From Sthenelais limicola (lineage: Eukaryota; Annelida; Polychaeta; Phyllodocida; Sigalionidae): a stretch of 64,000 nucleotides of DNA. The notes beneath the pieces were generated by a model. The model did no database searches, was not told the origin of the DNA, and saw only the letters and a list, made by a program, of their open reading frames with translations. The translations under genes and the position numbers were made by a program. The stretch is taken from contig OW804095.1 of assembly GCA_942159475.1 (NCBI GenBank), positions 94,563,740 to 94,627,739 on the forward strand. The letters run 5' to 3'. This document shows positions 22,031-33,170 of the stretch, one piece after another (positions within the stretch are counted from its first letter, which is position 1; every line of letters starts with the position of its first letter).

Positions 22031-22138
22031 ATGATGGCAGTGAAAGAGGGGAAAATCTTTGCCAGGCTAACTAAAGCGTCAGCCGCAGTGCCACCTAGCG
22101 TAACAGCTGGTACCAATCGTATTGTTTTAAAGCGTTAA
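22031..22138 (+). CDS. Small ORF, 35 residues
   Basis: ATG at 22031 to TAA at 22136, reading MMAVKEGKIFARLTKASAAV and 15 further residues: basic, no cysteine, with an in-frame stop just upstream. It sits 41 bp before another ATG (22180) that leads into a consensus donor, so it could be an upstream ORF of that transcript. No homologue was recognised; chance is quite possible. Confidence 0.18.
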   Translation: MMAVKEGKIFARLTKASAAVPPSVTAGTNRIVLKR

Positions 22139-22179
22139 TTGTTACGTTGGGCATCGCTCACACCAGCTTCCAGCTCTAC

Positions 22180-22209
22180 ATGTCGGAATTTCTCACCAAA
22201 ACTGACCAG
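22180..22209 (+). CDS. Candidate first coding exon, phase 0
   Basis: ATG at 22180 encodes MSEFLTKTDQ and is cut after codon 10 by a consensus donor CAG|GTAAGC at 22210. An AATATGGCGGCC word (YY1-like) lies downstream at about 22334. The nearest good acceptor (TTATCATTTCAG, exon from 23714) gives a stop after two codons. A later phase-0 terminal exon candidate at 27487 would fit. The two-exon gene is an inference from phase and splice words only. Confidence 0.22.
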
Positions 22210-23062
22210 GTAAGCACACCTATTGTACAATAACATGACAGGGGTTATCAGGCTCATTTATATACATGCATCACTCATTAACAACAACTCCAATTTACCG
22301 TTAATTAGTTATGCTGCTTGTAATTGCAATTCCAATATGGCGGCCTTGCAAACAAAGGCTCTACGGGGGACTATGGCTCAGTCATGGCTGCTTCTACCGG
22401 GAGGCACTGCTGTTGGTCCCGTGAAACTTCTTAGCTTATAGGGGCTGGGGGGGCCTCTCTCCTCTGGTCATTTCACGCTGGATATTCCGTCTACACATTG
22501 AAACCTATCATACTAAATGAGTTTTGAAACTTTTTGATCATTTACTAAGAAAAATATCGGTGCTGCCTATGACGTGGATTGCACCCATAGGGTTACTATT
22601 GGAACGTGTCGAAATACATTATTTTACGATTTTTTATTTTAAAACAATGGCGGACGTTCACTGATGTTCCAGTTGTGTAATATATTATGTATTCACAATC
22701 AAATACCCCAAGAGTAATGATTAATATTGATCGAATTGCATTTATTTTTTGGCATAGGGAAGATGTATAGGCCTATGTAGGCCTAGGCCTATCTATAGTT
22801 AGATTAAAAAAAACAGTTAATGGCCCATGATATCCCTGAAACCTTTTACATGTATTACCTCACATAAAATTCCTTGAACTGGTGTGGGAATACTTTAGGT
22901 TGCGTTACGACATGTGGAATAACTCCAGTATTCTTTCTAAAGAAACATTTTCATGTCATTTCGGCCTTCCTAATAATTGTTTATGCCTGCTTGAAAATGG
23001 TGAAACATATAAACATGATTAAATACTAATATTATTAAATTGAGGAGAGCCTGTGTAGTAAT

Positions 23063-23098
23063 GTCGCCGTTACGCCATAGCGTCGCCGTTACGCCATA
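23063..23098 (+). repeat. 17-bp direct repeat, two copies
   Basis: GTCGCCGTTACGCCATA at 23063-23079 and 23082-23098, period 19. Confidence 0.8.
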
Positions 23099-23992
23099 AT
23101 TATTATAAATAAAGAGATCATTTAATTCAAACACAGTTATTTTATACTAATAGAATATATATTTTTACAAAATCAAGGCAAACGTCTGGTTCAAACCAGG
23201 CCCTCTTTTGCTGGCCATCATCCATTATCTAGCTCTGATTTTTCATTTAATTTTGCTGGTCGATTTAGAGAGTAAATTATATAAATCTTACATTAAATCA
23301 TTTGATTAATCAGGTCTAATAAGGCCGAAATAAGGCTAAATAATAGGGAAAATATAGGTATATGAAGCATAGGTATAGGAATCGAAATATTTGCCCCAGC
23401 CTTCCCAAATTTCACTGGCATTATGCCGGTATCCCCTGCTACATGTACACTAAAGATTATAGAGATTCAACGAATCTTATTTTTTCTTTGGGCAAATAAA
23501 TTCAAGGGTAGGAAAGTTAACATATAGGTCGAAGGGCCTGAAATATCATATTGGCCTTGAATCCTGTTGGAATATTTTAAATGGCCTAGAAATGTTCGGA
23601 GATTCCCAGTTTTTTACACTAATGATAGGGTGTTCATCAATTGATCACATCAGTTTTAAATATTTGCATGTCATGTAAAAGAATATAATATAATCATGTT
23701 CTTATCATTTCAGGAACTTTGACACTAAACAACAATATGATTTATGATGTCAGAGGATGGTGTCATGATAAAGAGCAAAAAGTTACATCTCAATCGAAGT
23801 CCATTGAAGGAGGACACTAGCAACTATATGGTACCTGACATCACTAGATGCGGACCTGATCTTGATCTGTTTACCTGACCTCACCTCTGCACCTAATTTA
23901 TATATTAATTTTGTGGTTATTGATGTGATATGAGAATATGAGAAACTGAGATCTATTGATATGTATGTGTATTGAAACGATATTACCCTGTC

Positions 23993-24235
23993 CCTCCTCC
24001 GCTCGCCCCTTCTCCTATCCCACCCCTCCTCCACTTGCCCCTTCTCCTATCCCACCCCTCCTCCACTCACCCCTTCTCCTACCCTCATCTAATCTCACCC
24101 CCCCTCCTCCACTTGCCCCTTCTCCTATCCCACCCCTCACCCCCGCCTCCACTCACCCCTTCTTTACCCTCCCCCACCTCCACTCACACCCTCACCCGTC
24201 ACCCCCCCTTCCCGCCTCCACTCACCCCATCTCAT
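23993..24235 (+). repeat. C-rich minisatellite, 32-bp unit
   Basis: The units at 23993-24024 and 24025-24056 differ by only a few bases (CCTCCTCCACTTGCCCCTTC then TCCTATCCCACC); further, more degenerate units continue to about 24235. The long proline- and leucine-rich frames across it (about 93 and 99 codons) are repeat artefacts. Confidence 0.85.
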
Positions 24236-24534
24236 AGCCTCGCTCCATATGGTCACAAGATAGTAGGCTAATGTAATAGATATAATATATAATAATATTT
24301 CATGATATTATTAAGTATAATATTATTAATAAAACTGTATGCAGAATGAACCTCAGAATCCCAAAACACTGACTGCCCCCACTTCGTGAGAATTGACCAT
24401 AAACATGTATACATATGGTTTTCGTTTAGCATTGTATGAGCTATCATGACCAGTAATGTCACTTCTACATTTGATCAATTGTGCATAAATTATTAATAGA
24501 CAAAGCAATAAGATGATTTGAGATTTGATACTTT

Positions 24535-24600
24535 ATGTGGAGTTCTGATATGTGATTGTGATTGAATATGTGGAGTTCTGATATGTGATTGTGATTGAAT
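24535..24600 (+). repeat. 33-bp tandem duplication
   Basis: Two exact copies of a unit starting ATGTGGAGTTCTGATATGTG, at 24535-24567 and 24568-24600. Confidence 0.9.
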
Positions 24601-24845
24601 TTGTATGAGCGAGAATTGGTATGATATATGACTATGTCTGTAAAATGATATTAAGAGTATTAGAACTGTCATGTACTGGTATTGGATCTTTGGTAATTAG
24701 ATTTGTACATAATAATGAAAATGTTGTACGCATTAATAATGAAGTCACTGAATTTAATGTTATCTTAGTTGTTATTAGTTTCCAAATGCTAGATACTAAA
24801 TACTAGGCACCAGGCTACCAATGTGATATATCAACTACAGGTCTA

Positions 24846-24889
24846 CACTGACTTAGGACCACTAATTTAAGGTTAGGGTTAGGGTTATA
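24846..24889 (+). repeat. Dispersed repeat with telomere-like end, copy 1
   Basis: ACTGACTTAGGACCACTAAT followed by TTAAGGTTAGGGTTAGGGTT. The same sequence with two to three changes lies at 26816-26856. The TTAGGG words number only two or three, so this is not a telomere. Confidence 0.65.
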
Positions 24890-24899
24890 ATAATAGTAG

Positions 24900-25980
24900 G
24901 ATGGCAGCGGATTCCTGCCTGTCCTATTTGTTACAATAAGCCTATGTCTTCCGAGGCATCTGAATGTTATGTAACATGACACAACATTTGCTATTTATTA
25001 TGAGTACTTTTAATTGGCAATTATTGTATAACTCTAACGGTTATTGTTACTCATGATATTGGTTTTCAAAAGTCCCAAGTTTCCTTATTTCAGATGTATA
25101 ATGGTTGTACAATGTTGTGATATTGTGTTTCCAATTGTTCCTTAAGAAAAATCAATCTAAAATCGATTCCAATGTTACTGTTATATTAATTTCAAGTAAA
25201 TCAGGGTGTTTAGGGTGCAGTAGGGGTCCAATCAAATCACATTTAGAGATGCATAGGGAGTAGCTAGCTTTAACAGAGCCTTATGAGCTAATACCTAGGT
25301 CGGTAATTACCATTTTTAGCTTACAAAGTCTATCTAATATTTATATTTTCATTCCGGTTACCCGTTCTAAGTTTTCCAATACTAAAAACATGATTTATCA
25401 ACCTGAATATGTTGAAGTATTTATGTATAAATATGGTATATTGTATTAGGTTAGGGTATTTTGCTCAATGTTATCGAGTTTATATTACTCAAAGAGAAAA
25501 TAGTGTTAGGAAATATTTGCCATATTAGAGCATTTTAAAGCATTGATATACTGGTGAGAAATGTGAGAAGTCTAAATATATTATCAGCAAAGTTTATTTC
25601 AGGCGATTTATCAATCTTTTGTCCTTTTATATTATTCTGCACCAATGAATTGTGCAGTTTGTGTATCTTCCAGTGTTAAAGTATAGGCGACATCACTCAA
25701 GATTTTCAGCAGATCATTTTGTTAATTAAATGGCATGAAATAATATGATATTTAAATGAGGTTACAGAAAATGTTCTGCAGAATGGCTAGATATACATTG
25801 TATTATATTGAAAAGGAAGCATTGAATAAAATGTTGAAAACAAGTTGAACATGTCTGCTTTTTTCCCCATTAAATATCCCTATAATTAATTGCAGATAAT
25901 AACTCATCTTTTTTCACGCAGCACAGTACAGTACAGTAAATTCAATATAATATTGTATATATAAACGAACCATAATTAAA
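24900..25980. other. AT-rich non-coding stretch
   Basis: No gene or repeat array was recognised; several poly-T and TATAA words only. Confidence 0.4.
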
Positions 25981-26004
25981 GCTAATATTTTCCGTTTTCA
26001 CCCC

Positions 26005-26059
26005 GCGAAATTGACCATCCCCGTCCCCCCTGCGAAATTGACCACCCCCGTCCCCCCCT
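26005..26059 (+). repeat. 27-bp tandem duplication, C-rich
   Basis: GCGAAATTGACCATCCCCGT at 26005 and GCGAAATTGACCACCCCCGT at 26032, each followed by a C run. Confidence 0.8.
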
Positions 26060-26102
26060 GAAGCCTGGCCCACGATGCTCCAGCTGTGCTAAAAATAGAT
26101 TT

Positions 26103-26275
26103 CTGAGTGCAAAAAAAGCCCGTTCTATTGCAGTCACATAGCGTTTTCATTGCGCAATGGCTATTGCGGTCACATAGCGCAATAAGTGGTTACACCCATT
26201 GCGGTCACATTGCACAATCATTGCGCTATGTGAACGCAATAGTGAGTGCAATGATTGCACTCAAATGCCCATAGG
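26103..26275. mobile_element. Second ATTGC/GCAAT-rich element (inverted relative to 19136)
   Basis: About 170 bp packed with ATTGCGGTCACATAGCG, ATTGCGCAAT, GCAATGATTGCACTC and similar words on both strands. It ends TGCCCATAGGGT at about 26264-26275, the exact complement of the ACCCTATGGGCA that opens the 19136 element. The left end is not defined. Confidence 0.5.
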
Positions 26276-26280
26276 GTAGT

Positions 26281-26317
26281 ACGGTTCAACTTGTAATAAT
26301 AATAATAATAATAATAT

Positions 26318-26348
<31 letters not shown>

Positions 26349-26353
26349 AAGAA
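26281..26353 (+). repeat. (TAA)n then (AAG)n microsatellites
   Basis: TAA repeats at about 26294-26315 and AAG repeats at about 26319-26353. The lead-in ACGGTTCAACTTG is nearly repeated before another TAA array at 51737. Confidence 0.9.
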
Positions 26354-26383
26354 TAGAAATACTACAAGTGACGAAATTAGAGT
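26353..26383 (+). repeat. 31-bp exact repeat, copy 2
   Basis: Same 31 bp as 18246-18276, here directly after the AAG microsatellite. Confidence 0.75.
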
Positions 26384-26815
26384 TTCACAGGATCATAAAG
26401 ACACTGGCTTTGGAGGGAGTGATACTGCGTGAGCCTATGAAATTGAAGTAGGCCTACATGGAGTGGCTTTCACTACTTTAGCATATATGTCAATATGGGG
26501 AACATATCCTATTGCTATTGGCCATATTACAATATAATATATAAATAGATAAATGCCAATATTCCCCAATTCCAAGAGCCCATAAACCCATAGGGAATTT
26601 CTTTACAGCAATGTTAGCCCTGGAACCCTGGAATATGGAACTCGATTGCTATAATGCACAGTCATGGCAGTAGACTATACTTCTCATCGGTTACCACTTG
26701 TAGTTACGGTGTTGTAGTTCCCACATTGCACTTGCCCTGCACTCACCCTTTCAACACTGCATTCATTCACTTGATGCAGTGTGGGACCTACTCGGGACAG
26801 TGCACTATGCACTTT

Positions 26816-26856
26816 ACTGACTTAGGACCACCAATTTAAGGTTAGGTTTAGGGTTA
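26816..26856 (+). repeat. Dispersed repeat with telomere-like end, copy 2
   Basis: ACTGACTTAGGACCACCAAT then TTAAGGTTAGGTTTAGGGTT, matching 24846-24889. Confidence 0.65.
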
Positions 26857-27486
26857 GTTTTAGTATTGATTTCTGTTAAGTAACATTTGACAGCTAGAAT
26901 AGGTCACCCGAATAGGCTCCCTCGCTTTGTGGTTAGGGGAATCCCCACAAACTAGCAGCTACATATGGGCACAGGGTCTGTGCATACTCTGTGCGGGATC
27001 TGTTGAGTTGAAACTTCAAAGTGGGATACATTTTCAGGGTCAAGTCTGGGAATGTCTTTAGTGGTGGTATGATGGGAGCTAGAACATGTCAATGTCAAAA
27101 CAGCTATCCTCCTCATCCACCTCCTCCTAATGGTAATTAACTTAATTTTAGAGTAGGCCTAATGTTGCCACACTCAACAGATCCCATACAGAATGCGTCT
27201 ACCTGCAACATCGTAACTGGAAGTCAACTGCGCACTGCAATGTGGCACTACACACTGTACCCAAATAGTTGTATACCCAGTTCAGTGATGGGTTTGTTAT
27301 CCGTTCCTGTCACCGGATGTGGGGAATAGTGGTGACTGCGTTTTTCCAATTCCAACACAAGCTGCTGGCGGCATCAACTAGTTTCAAACAAACCGCCAGT
27401 TATGGTTTTGTTTAACAAGAAACTTTTTGGCAGCATTTAAATCTGATTGACTTTAATTGATGTAAAAAGCTATATTTAATTTCCAG

Positions 27487-27591
27487 ATTGAACAAGGAAA
27501 ACAGTGTTACCCAGAAGGAAGTAAAGATGATCATGATGGAGGGAATATGACCTCTCAGTCAGCTTTTCTTGCTCCGTTCCGGTGTTCTTAA
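27487..27591 (+). CDS. Candidate terminal exon, phase 0
   Basis: An acceptor TTTAATTTCCAG ends at 27486. The frame reads IEQGKQCYPEGSKDDHDGGN plus 14 residues to a TAA at 27589-27591: hydrophilic, acidic middle, two cysteines. AATAAA lies at 27866-27871, about 275 bp after the stop and just before a MITE insertion. It is phase-compatible with the candidate first exon at 22180-22209. The product is unknown. Confidence 0.22.
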   Translation: MEQGKQCYPEGSKDDHDGGNMTSQSAFLAPFRCS

Positions 27592-27865
27592 TTAATGTGC
27601 CTTCTGACTACATGTTTTTTTATTTGGATGCGTTCTACAAATGCGAGAAAATGATGAACTTAATTCTTCTCCACTGCCCAAGGTTTGGAGAAGCGACATA
27701 TCAAAGCAAAAATGTCAGACCCATTGATGTTGTTATAACTCGTATTTTTGTGGTGAGGGCCTATCACCTTTAGGGACCGTAGCTCCAAAACACTAGAAAT
27801 ATATATAAAAAGGCCAACATCCCCTTAATGATATTATTAGCTTGCTTCTGTCAGGTAATGAATGA

Positions 27866-27871
27866 AATAAA
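27866..27871 (+). terminator. Candidate poly(A) signal AATAAA
   Basis: It lies 275 bp downstream of the candidate stop codon at 27591 and 18 bp before the MITE that starts at 27889. Confidence 0.22.
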
Positions 27872-27888
27872 GCATAAGAGGATACTAC

Positions 27889-28953
27889 AGCTGCATTCTC
27901 AGTCAACATTGGTCAAAAACCAAACATTTTTTACTTTTTGTTCCGTTCTTTCCTAACTCCTCTAAAAGTCAATTGCGGTTCTTTTTGATACCGGGTGTCA
28001 TAAAGGTCCACATTTAGATTTTGGGGACCCACTGTGCTCCTTTCCTGTGGTGGCTTCACTTAGAGAGATAAACCACTGTCATATGCACTGCTGCAGGCGG
28101 GAGCTCAAGGAACTAAAGTATGAAAAATAAGGAGTCACTATATTTTTTCCAAAGTTTGTTTTGAGAAAGAACATGGTTGGTTGATAACAAAAAGCAAAAA
28201 CATGGATCTCACCATATTTTAGAGACCACCAAAGTTTAGTATTGAAGTCTGTGGGGAAAATGGATATTTTCAGTTTTTCCAACATTTCCGAAAGATGAAT
28301 AACATTTTTCAGTTGAAACTTCTTCTAAACATACCTATTATACAGGTTTGGTCTCATGCATGAAGGAACAGTGTATCAACATATTTTGAAAGATATTAAT
28401 TAGCTTTGAAAATCTTCAATATTCCTGTTTTTAACTCATTGGGATGCAAATTCAGCCGGATAACATTTTAAAAGCTGGTGACCCCCGTTTCTATTGCATG
28501 TAAGGGTAAAGCAATATGTTAACTATGTATATAGAGATTTTTAGGAAAAAAACATTTTCCATTTTTTTTATATACTGAAAAAACGGAAAAAGATGTCCTT
28601 CTCACATAGACTTCTATAGTGAACAGCCATAAATTGTAGGGCTCCCTGACATAAAAACTTACCTGGTGACATATTGTTTTTATTGGCTTTTTGGATTCAC
28701 TTAACCATGTTCTTTCCTGAGGCAAAGTGTAAGCAAAATATTATTTTCCATTTTTGTTCCTGTTGAACAGTGGTTTATCTCTTTAATTATTATTGCTTAT
28801 CGGCGGTCGTCTTTGCTATTCTTATTATGGTCATAATCATATAACCTCAGCGGTATAGCAGGTTGTGGGGGAGATACCTATTGATGAATCCAGTCATAAT
28901 ATATGAGTCAATTTGGCATGATTTTCTTTTTCGTAATAGCTGAGAATGCAGCT
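27889..28953 (+). mobile_element. TTAA-type MITE, copy 1, interrupted by a second element
   Basis: It starts AGCTGCATTCTCAGTCAACA and ends with the inverted AGCTGAGAATGCAGCT, followed by TTAA (28954-28957); the left flank is CTAC, perhaps a mutated TTAA. After the left end comes GGTCAAAAACC and ACTTTTTGTTCC..TTC, shared with copies at 41176, 32431 (inverted) and 55142 (inverted). A separate element is inserted at 28063-28783; without it the copy is about 340 bp, close to the others. Confidence 0.7.
28063..28783. mobile_element. Fold-back element nested in the MITE
   Basis: The exact 16-bp ends AGAGATAAACCACTGT (28064-28079) and ACAGTGGTTTATCTCT (28767-28782) face each other, with TA just outside on both sides (28061-28062, 28784-28785). 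Inside, long imperfect arms of roughly 200 bp are visible: the left arm AAAGAACATGGTT and TTGAAGTCTGTG words have inverted partners at about 28702 and 28602. There is no coding sequence. The insertion splits the MITE, so it is the younger event. Confidence 0.65.
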
Positions 28954-28959
28954 TTAAAA

Positions 28960-30480
28960 TCGCGAGGTCAGTAACGGGACCAGTAAATTTCTCCAAGTGC
29001 ATCAGTGTATATATACAAAGAATAAAGTTAGCGGGAAACAAGTTGGTGGCTACACCAAGGGACTCTTTTCTGGCTTGTTTAATTCACTGTTTCTCTCAGT
29101 ATGCCCAACTCTCAGAGATATATTTAGATGTATTGCATTTTATGCCTTGTATAACAAGAGCGCATGGAAGGAAGAGTAGTGCCTACAGGTGGCTGTACTG
29201 GATGATGTCTATCCCGTAGAGGAATTGAGGCAGAGCAGACTCCAGTGTTGAGGGGTCTGGAGATGAGAGGGTTCGCGACCTCTATCTAGCACGCTGTCTA
29301 CGGCCCTCCAGACGGGGCTCCAAGTATCCCCTCTGGACAGGCTCTTCTGGGATGCTTCTCTGGAGCAGATGACATCGGGGAAGCTCCTTCCGGGAATACG
29401 AATAAACATTGGAAAGTCCGCCAAGGGTTGTGGGGGGAGATGCACGCCCGAAGTGCATAGCTAGTTGCTGGGTTTACCCTAGGATTACTGGCAGAATGAA
29501 TATAGATGCATGCCTTCTTTCTACATTAATCGATCTTTTATAAACAAACCAAACTAGAGTTTCGGACTGGTTAGCACTGGGATATTAAGTAGTGTATGCC
29601 CTGAAAATATACATTTCTATATATGTTGTGGACCAATAAATGCAATTAGGTATCTCAATGAACTGTACTATAAAAAGAAGTCGTTAGCATGCAATGCTTT
29701 CAACAATAAATTGATAATTTTGTGAGACCGGCAAAGAGTTTAGACCGGAGAATCTTTCCAATATTGTGCCCCCTAGTCTATAAGGGAAAGTTAAATTTAA
29801 ATACACTGTGACTTTACTGACTACAGCAGTGTGTTAAGCCCCATATCCACTACTATGGGTCAAACCTCGCGTCAAAACATCCAAGGGGTAGATGGGGCTT
29901 TTGCATTCGAACGAAAGCTAGTTTTCAAGATACATCAAGATATGTCGTATGAGTCGACAAAAACACTTAAAATTCGATAAGCAATATAATTGCTACTGCA
30001 CTGTGTATAGCTTTTTAATCTACTTTACATGAAATCATCAAATCTAAAATATAAGGTAGGGGCTGCAGTGCTCTTATATTGGGAGAATGCAACAAGAGGC
30101 TAGAAATTTAAAATACATTGTACAATCTAAATATTATTACTTGTATCGAGTTTTATCAACTATCAATATATCATTTTCCCTAAGCAAAGACGAATATTGA
30201 AATAAAAACATTTGTTTCTTAATCTAAATCACCATTAAGTATCGAAAGGTAAAAGAAAAACCAATTCGAACGTTACTGTGTGACTTCAATGAAGATATAT
30301 ATTGTATTGTGCACCTAGAGCATGGAACATTCAGAGTTTACCACTAGGCTCAGACCCAGTGTATGCGTTGTTTATTTGCATAGTGTCAGTGCTCAATCCA
30401 CTGATTAAAATAAAACTCAGTAGATAAAGTCAGTGATATGCACCCAAAGAAGGTTAAGAACCACATACATTTTTATAAAC
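28960..30480. other. Non-coding stretch
   Basis: A more GC-rich patch at 29165-29460 gives a 78-codon minus frame without start context or domain; it is not called. The rest is AT-rich. A minus-strand AATAAA at about 30370-30375 may serve the exon candidate at 30488-30603. Confidence 0.3.
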
Positions 30481-30487
30481 GGAGTTC

Positions 30488-30603
30488 CTAAGTCATACTC
30501 TTTGCTATATCAAAAGGATTATATACAATCGGATATTCAAGAAAAAGATTCTCCAAAATGTGGGAAGTTTCCGAAGAGACAATGCTTATTCTCGAAGAGA
30601 AAC
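30488..30603 (-). CDS. Candidate terminal exon (pairs with 33171-33369)
   Basis: An acceptor TCTGCCACTTACAG ends at 30604. The exon needs one base from upstream, then reads FSSRISIVSSETSHILENLF and 17 more residues to a TAG at 30490-30488. A minus-strand AATAAA follows about 115 bp later. The candidate exon at 33171-33369 ends with exactly one spare G, so splicing gives an uninterrupted frame across the junction. No domain was recognised. Confidence 0.25.
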
Positions 30604-30999
30604 CTGTAAGTGGCAGATTAATCGTAGTGGTAGTGGCTGTTGAGGTGGGCTGGGTTCGGCGCATGCCAATAAAGACTTGACAAATGTTGACACAGGCCCC
30701 AGGAGCAGCCAACCTGGTAAACATCAATCTGCTTATTATGGGATGGATCTGCTTTCTCAATCACGTGGTATTTCTGTCCTACTCAACAGGTGGCGCGGCC
30801 ATACGTGTTTCTTGGTTTATTCCCTCTTTATAAATGTTTTTTCTTCATCCAAATATTATAAAATATGGGAGAAACAAGGCATTACAACCGCTTATTGGAT
30901 TCCAATCCCTCTTAATGAGTAATAATTAATGGAATAGAAATAACAACTTTGGGCCAACTTCATCGGGGCATCATTGATATGTTAGCATTCTTTTTAACC

Positions 31000-32425
31000 A
31001 ATTGAAATTCAATCAAACTTTGTGAGGTGAATAATGGCTTCTTGGGTTCATTATTTGGCTATATCATGTATGCATGATAAGCATTAGAAATATATATGTT
31101 ATGGTTTAACGATACAGACGTTCTTAGGTTAATATCAGGGCGTATAATATCATATCATAATTATATATTTAGATATGCAAATAACATAACGAACTTTCAA
31201 CTATATCATACTGTTACTGCCAGTTTCTACACAGGCACATTGTGTCTCATTTTTACCTTATCTTATTCATGTTATCACGTCTGAGACATGATTTTGTAAT
31301 AGTATGACATAAACACTTTATGATCCTCTGAAAACAACAAATTCAGGATTTATAAATCTCTAATTACTCTGACACCAGGCGATGAACATGAGTATTTGTT
31401 TAGAGTCGAGCTGCTCTGAGATTTTGATATAATTATGATTATGAACTAAATCTCCTGAGCTCTTTATCATGAGAGGCTAGAAAGAGTGATCATTCCACCG
31501 AGGGATGAATCACCTTAATTGTCTTAATACAATTGAATTCTAGACAGACCGCTTTTTATATCTAGAAAGAGCTGTCCTTGAATCAATTGAGCTCGAGGAA
31601 AAATGCTCTGCTTTATCAAGATGATATGGTGTTTTTAGCTAGACTTAATTTTGAATGCAAACAGGGTAATTGCTCGCCATTATACAGAGGGAACACAGTC
31701 ATAACGTCAAGAAGTATTGACATTGCAGGACGAGGAAAAGAAAATCTTTGCAAAGAACCCCTAAAGCTGGCCATTTAGTATAGCAATTAAGCAGTGGAAT
31801 AATGATAAATCATCTCGCTAAATCGAAGAAGTATAATTATTCCTTATCGGCAATAGTTATCGATATCCCTACGTAGTTTTAACAATTACTGCAGATTCCT
31901 ATCGCTAAGGTTTGATAAGAATACGTATACATTCCAATGGAAGCAATTCAATTACCTCCGTCCAATAACTGATTGCGATCTCAGCACGATAAACTGGGAT
32001 GTGATTGATGAAACTCATCTCATAGAGTTCTGATTGGGTTTCACCAAATGCAGAAAATGGTATTGATGCCTAGCCTTTGAAAGGTTTTCTATTCCATTCT
32101 TCTGCTAATACAGATTTATTATTCCTTCGCTGGAAACAATATAATTTATCTCGCAAATTATCTAAAGGTTTGGAGGTATCGTTAATAATTCATGGATATA
32201 AACTATTCCGGGCTAATACGATATACCCATTTCATTTGTGATATACCTATTCTATTTTAAAGGATATTTCCTATATCTGTGGGCACTCAAAGAATGAAAC
32301 GTACGAAAAAGAAACCCTAGATGTGAAGCGTTAGTCTGTTACATACAATATTTAAGCATTCCTAACATATCCCCCAAATCAAAATTTATGAACCTGAGAT
32401 TCACTAATGAGCTTCAATGACCTTG
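31000..32425. other. AT-rich non-coding stretch
   Basis: No frame or repeat worth calling on either strand. Confidence 0.4.
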
Positions 32426-32430
32426 TTTAA

Positions 32431-32690
32431 AGCTGCATTCTCAGCTATTACGACAAAACAAATCTAATCAAATGCCTTATATATAATTAGGGGATTGAAT
32501 TCATGAATATGCTGCTGTATGTCTATGTCTATACAAGAATTACATTGTAATCGCCGAGAGGAAACTGCCGCCGGTGAGCAACAAATTCATCCAAACTTTT
32601 GGTCAAATGACCGTTAGATAGGTTGGGATAGAATGGGACGAAACCTACAACATACTTAGATTTTGACCGATGTTAATGGGGAGTGCAACT
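32431..32690 (-). mobile_element. TTAA-type MITE, copy 3 (inverted)
   Basis: It starts AGCTGCATTCTCAGCTATTA and ends GAGTGCAACT, with intact TTAA on both sides (32427-32430 and 32691-32694). Read on the minus strand the interior matches copy 1 (CATCGGTCAAAAT, CCCATTCTATCCCAAC). About 260 bp. Confidence 0.75.
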
Positions 32691-32841
32691 TTAACTATAT
32701 GTAGCCAATTAAAAATTTAGCTTAGGTTACCCTAGAAAAGGGTTTATAAGAAAAAGAGTTATAACTTCTCCGACTTGGGTCCTACCTGATGAAGGCCAGA
32801 CTATCTATACTTCATTTCTCGTGATCAAAGGCTCCCTTTAG

Positions 32842-32885
32842 CAACAAATGAGTATCATCTGCTCAACAAATGAGTATCATCTGCT
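32842..32885 (+). repeat. 22-bp tandem duplication
   Basis: CAACAAATGAGTATCATCTG plus CT, two exact copies. Confidence 0.9.
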
Positions 32886-33170
32886 GTATGATATAGATAT
32901 TCACCCTGCGCCTTAAACTCAGCATGGTCAGTTGCAGGTAGCAATAAGCTTTTATCATCATGGGTTTTCGAGAATTAATCACTCCCTTGACAGTTTTAGG
33001 GCTATATCCACCTAAGGAAGATTAAAAGGATTAATAAACCCCACTTCGGGACTACTGGTGCCTTGTTTGTGCATAATCCCGAGGCGAATTAAGCTTTTTC
33101 AGCATGGATTATCCAGGTGTATACCTCATTGGTTGCATGACATGTTCTATACACACATACTAACATATAC

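Noticed and set aside
23956..24271. Two long plus-strand proline/leucine-rich frames
   Set aside because: They arise from a C-rich 32-bp minisatellite; any frame through it is open.
24869..24890. Telomere or interstitial telomeric block
   Set aside because: Only two or three TTAGGG words, and the segment belongs to a short dispersed repeat.
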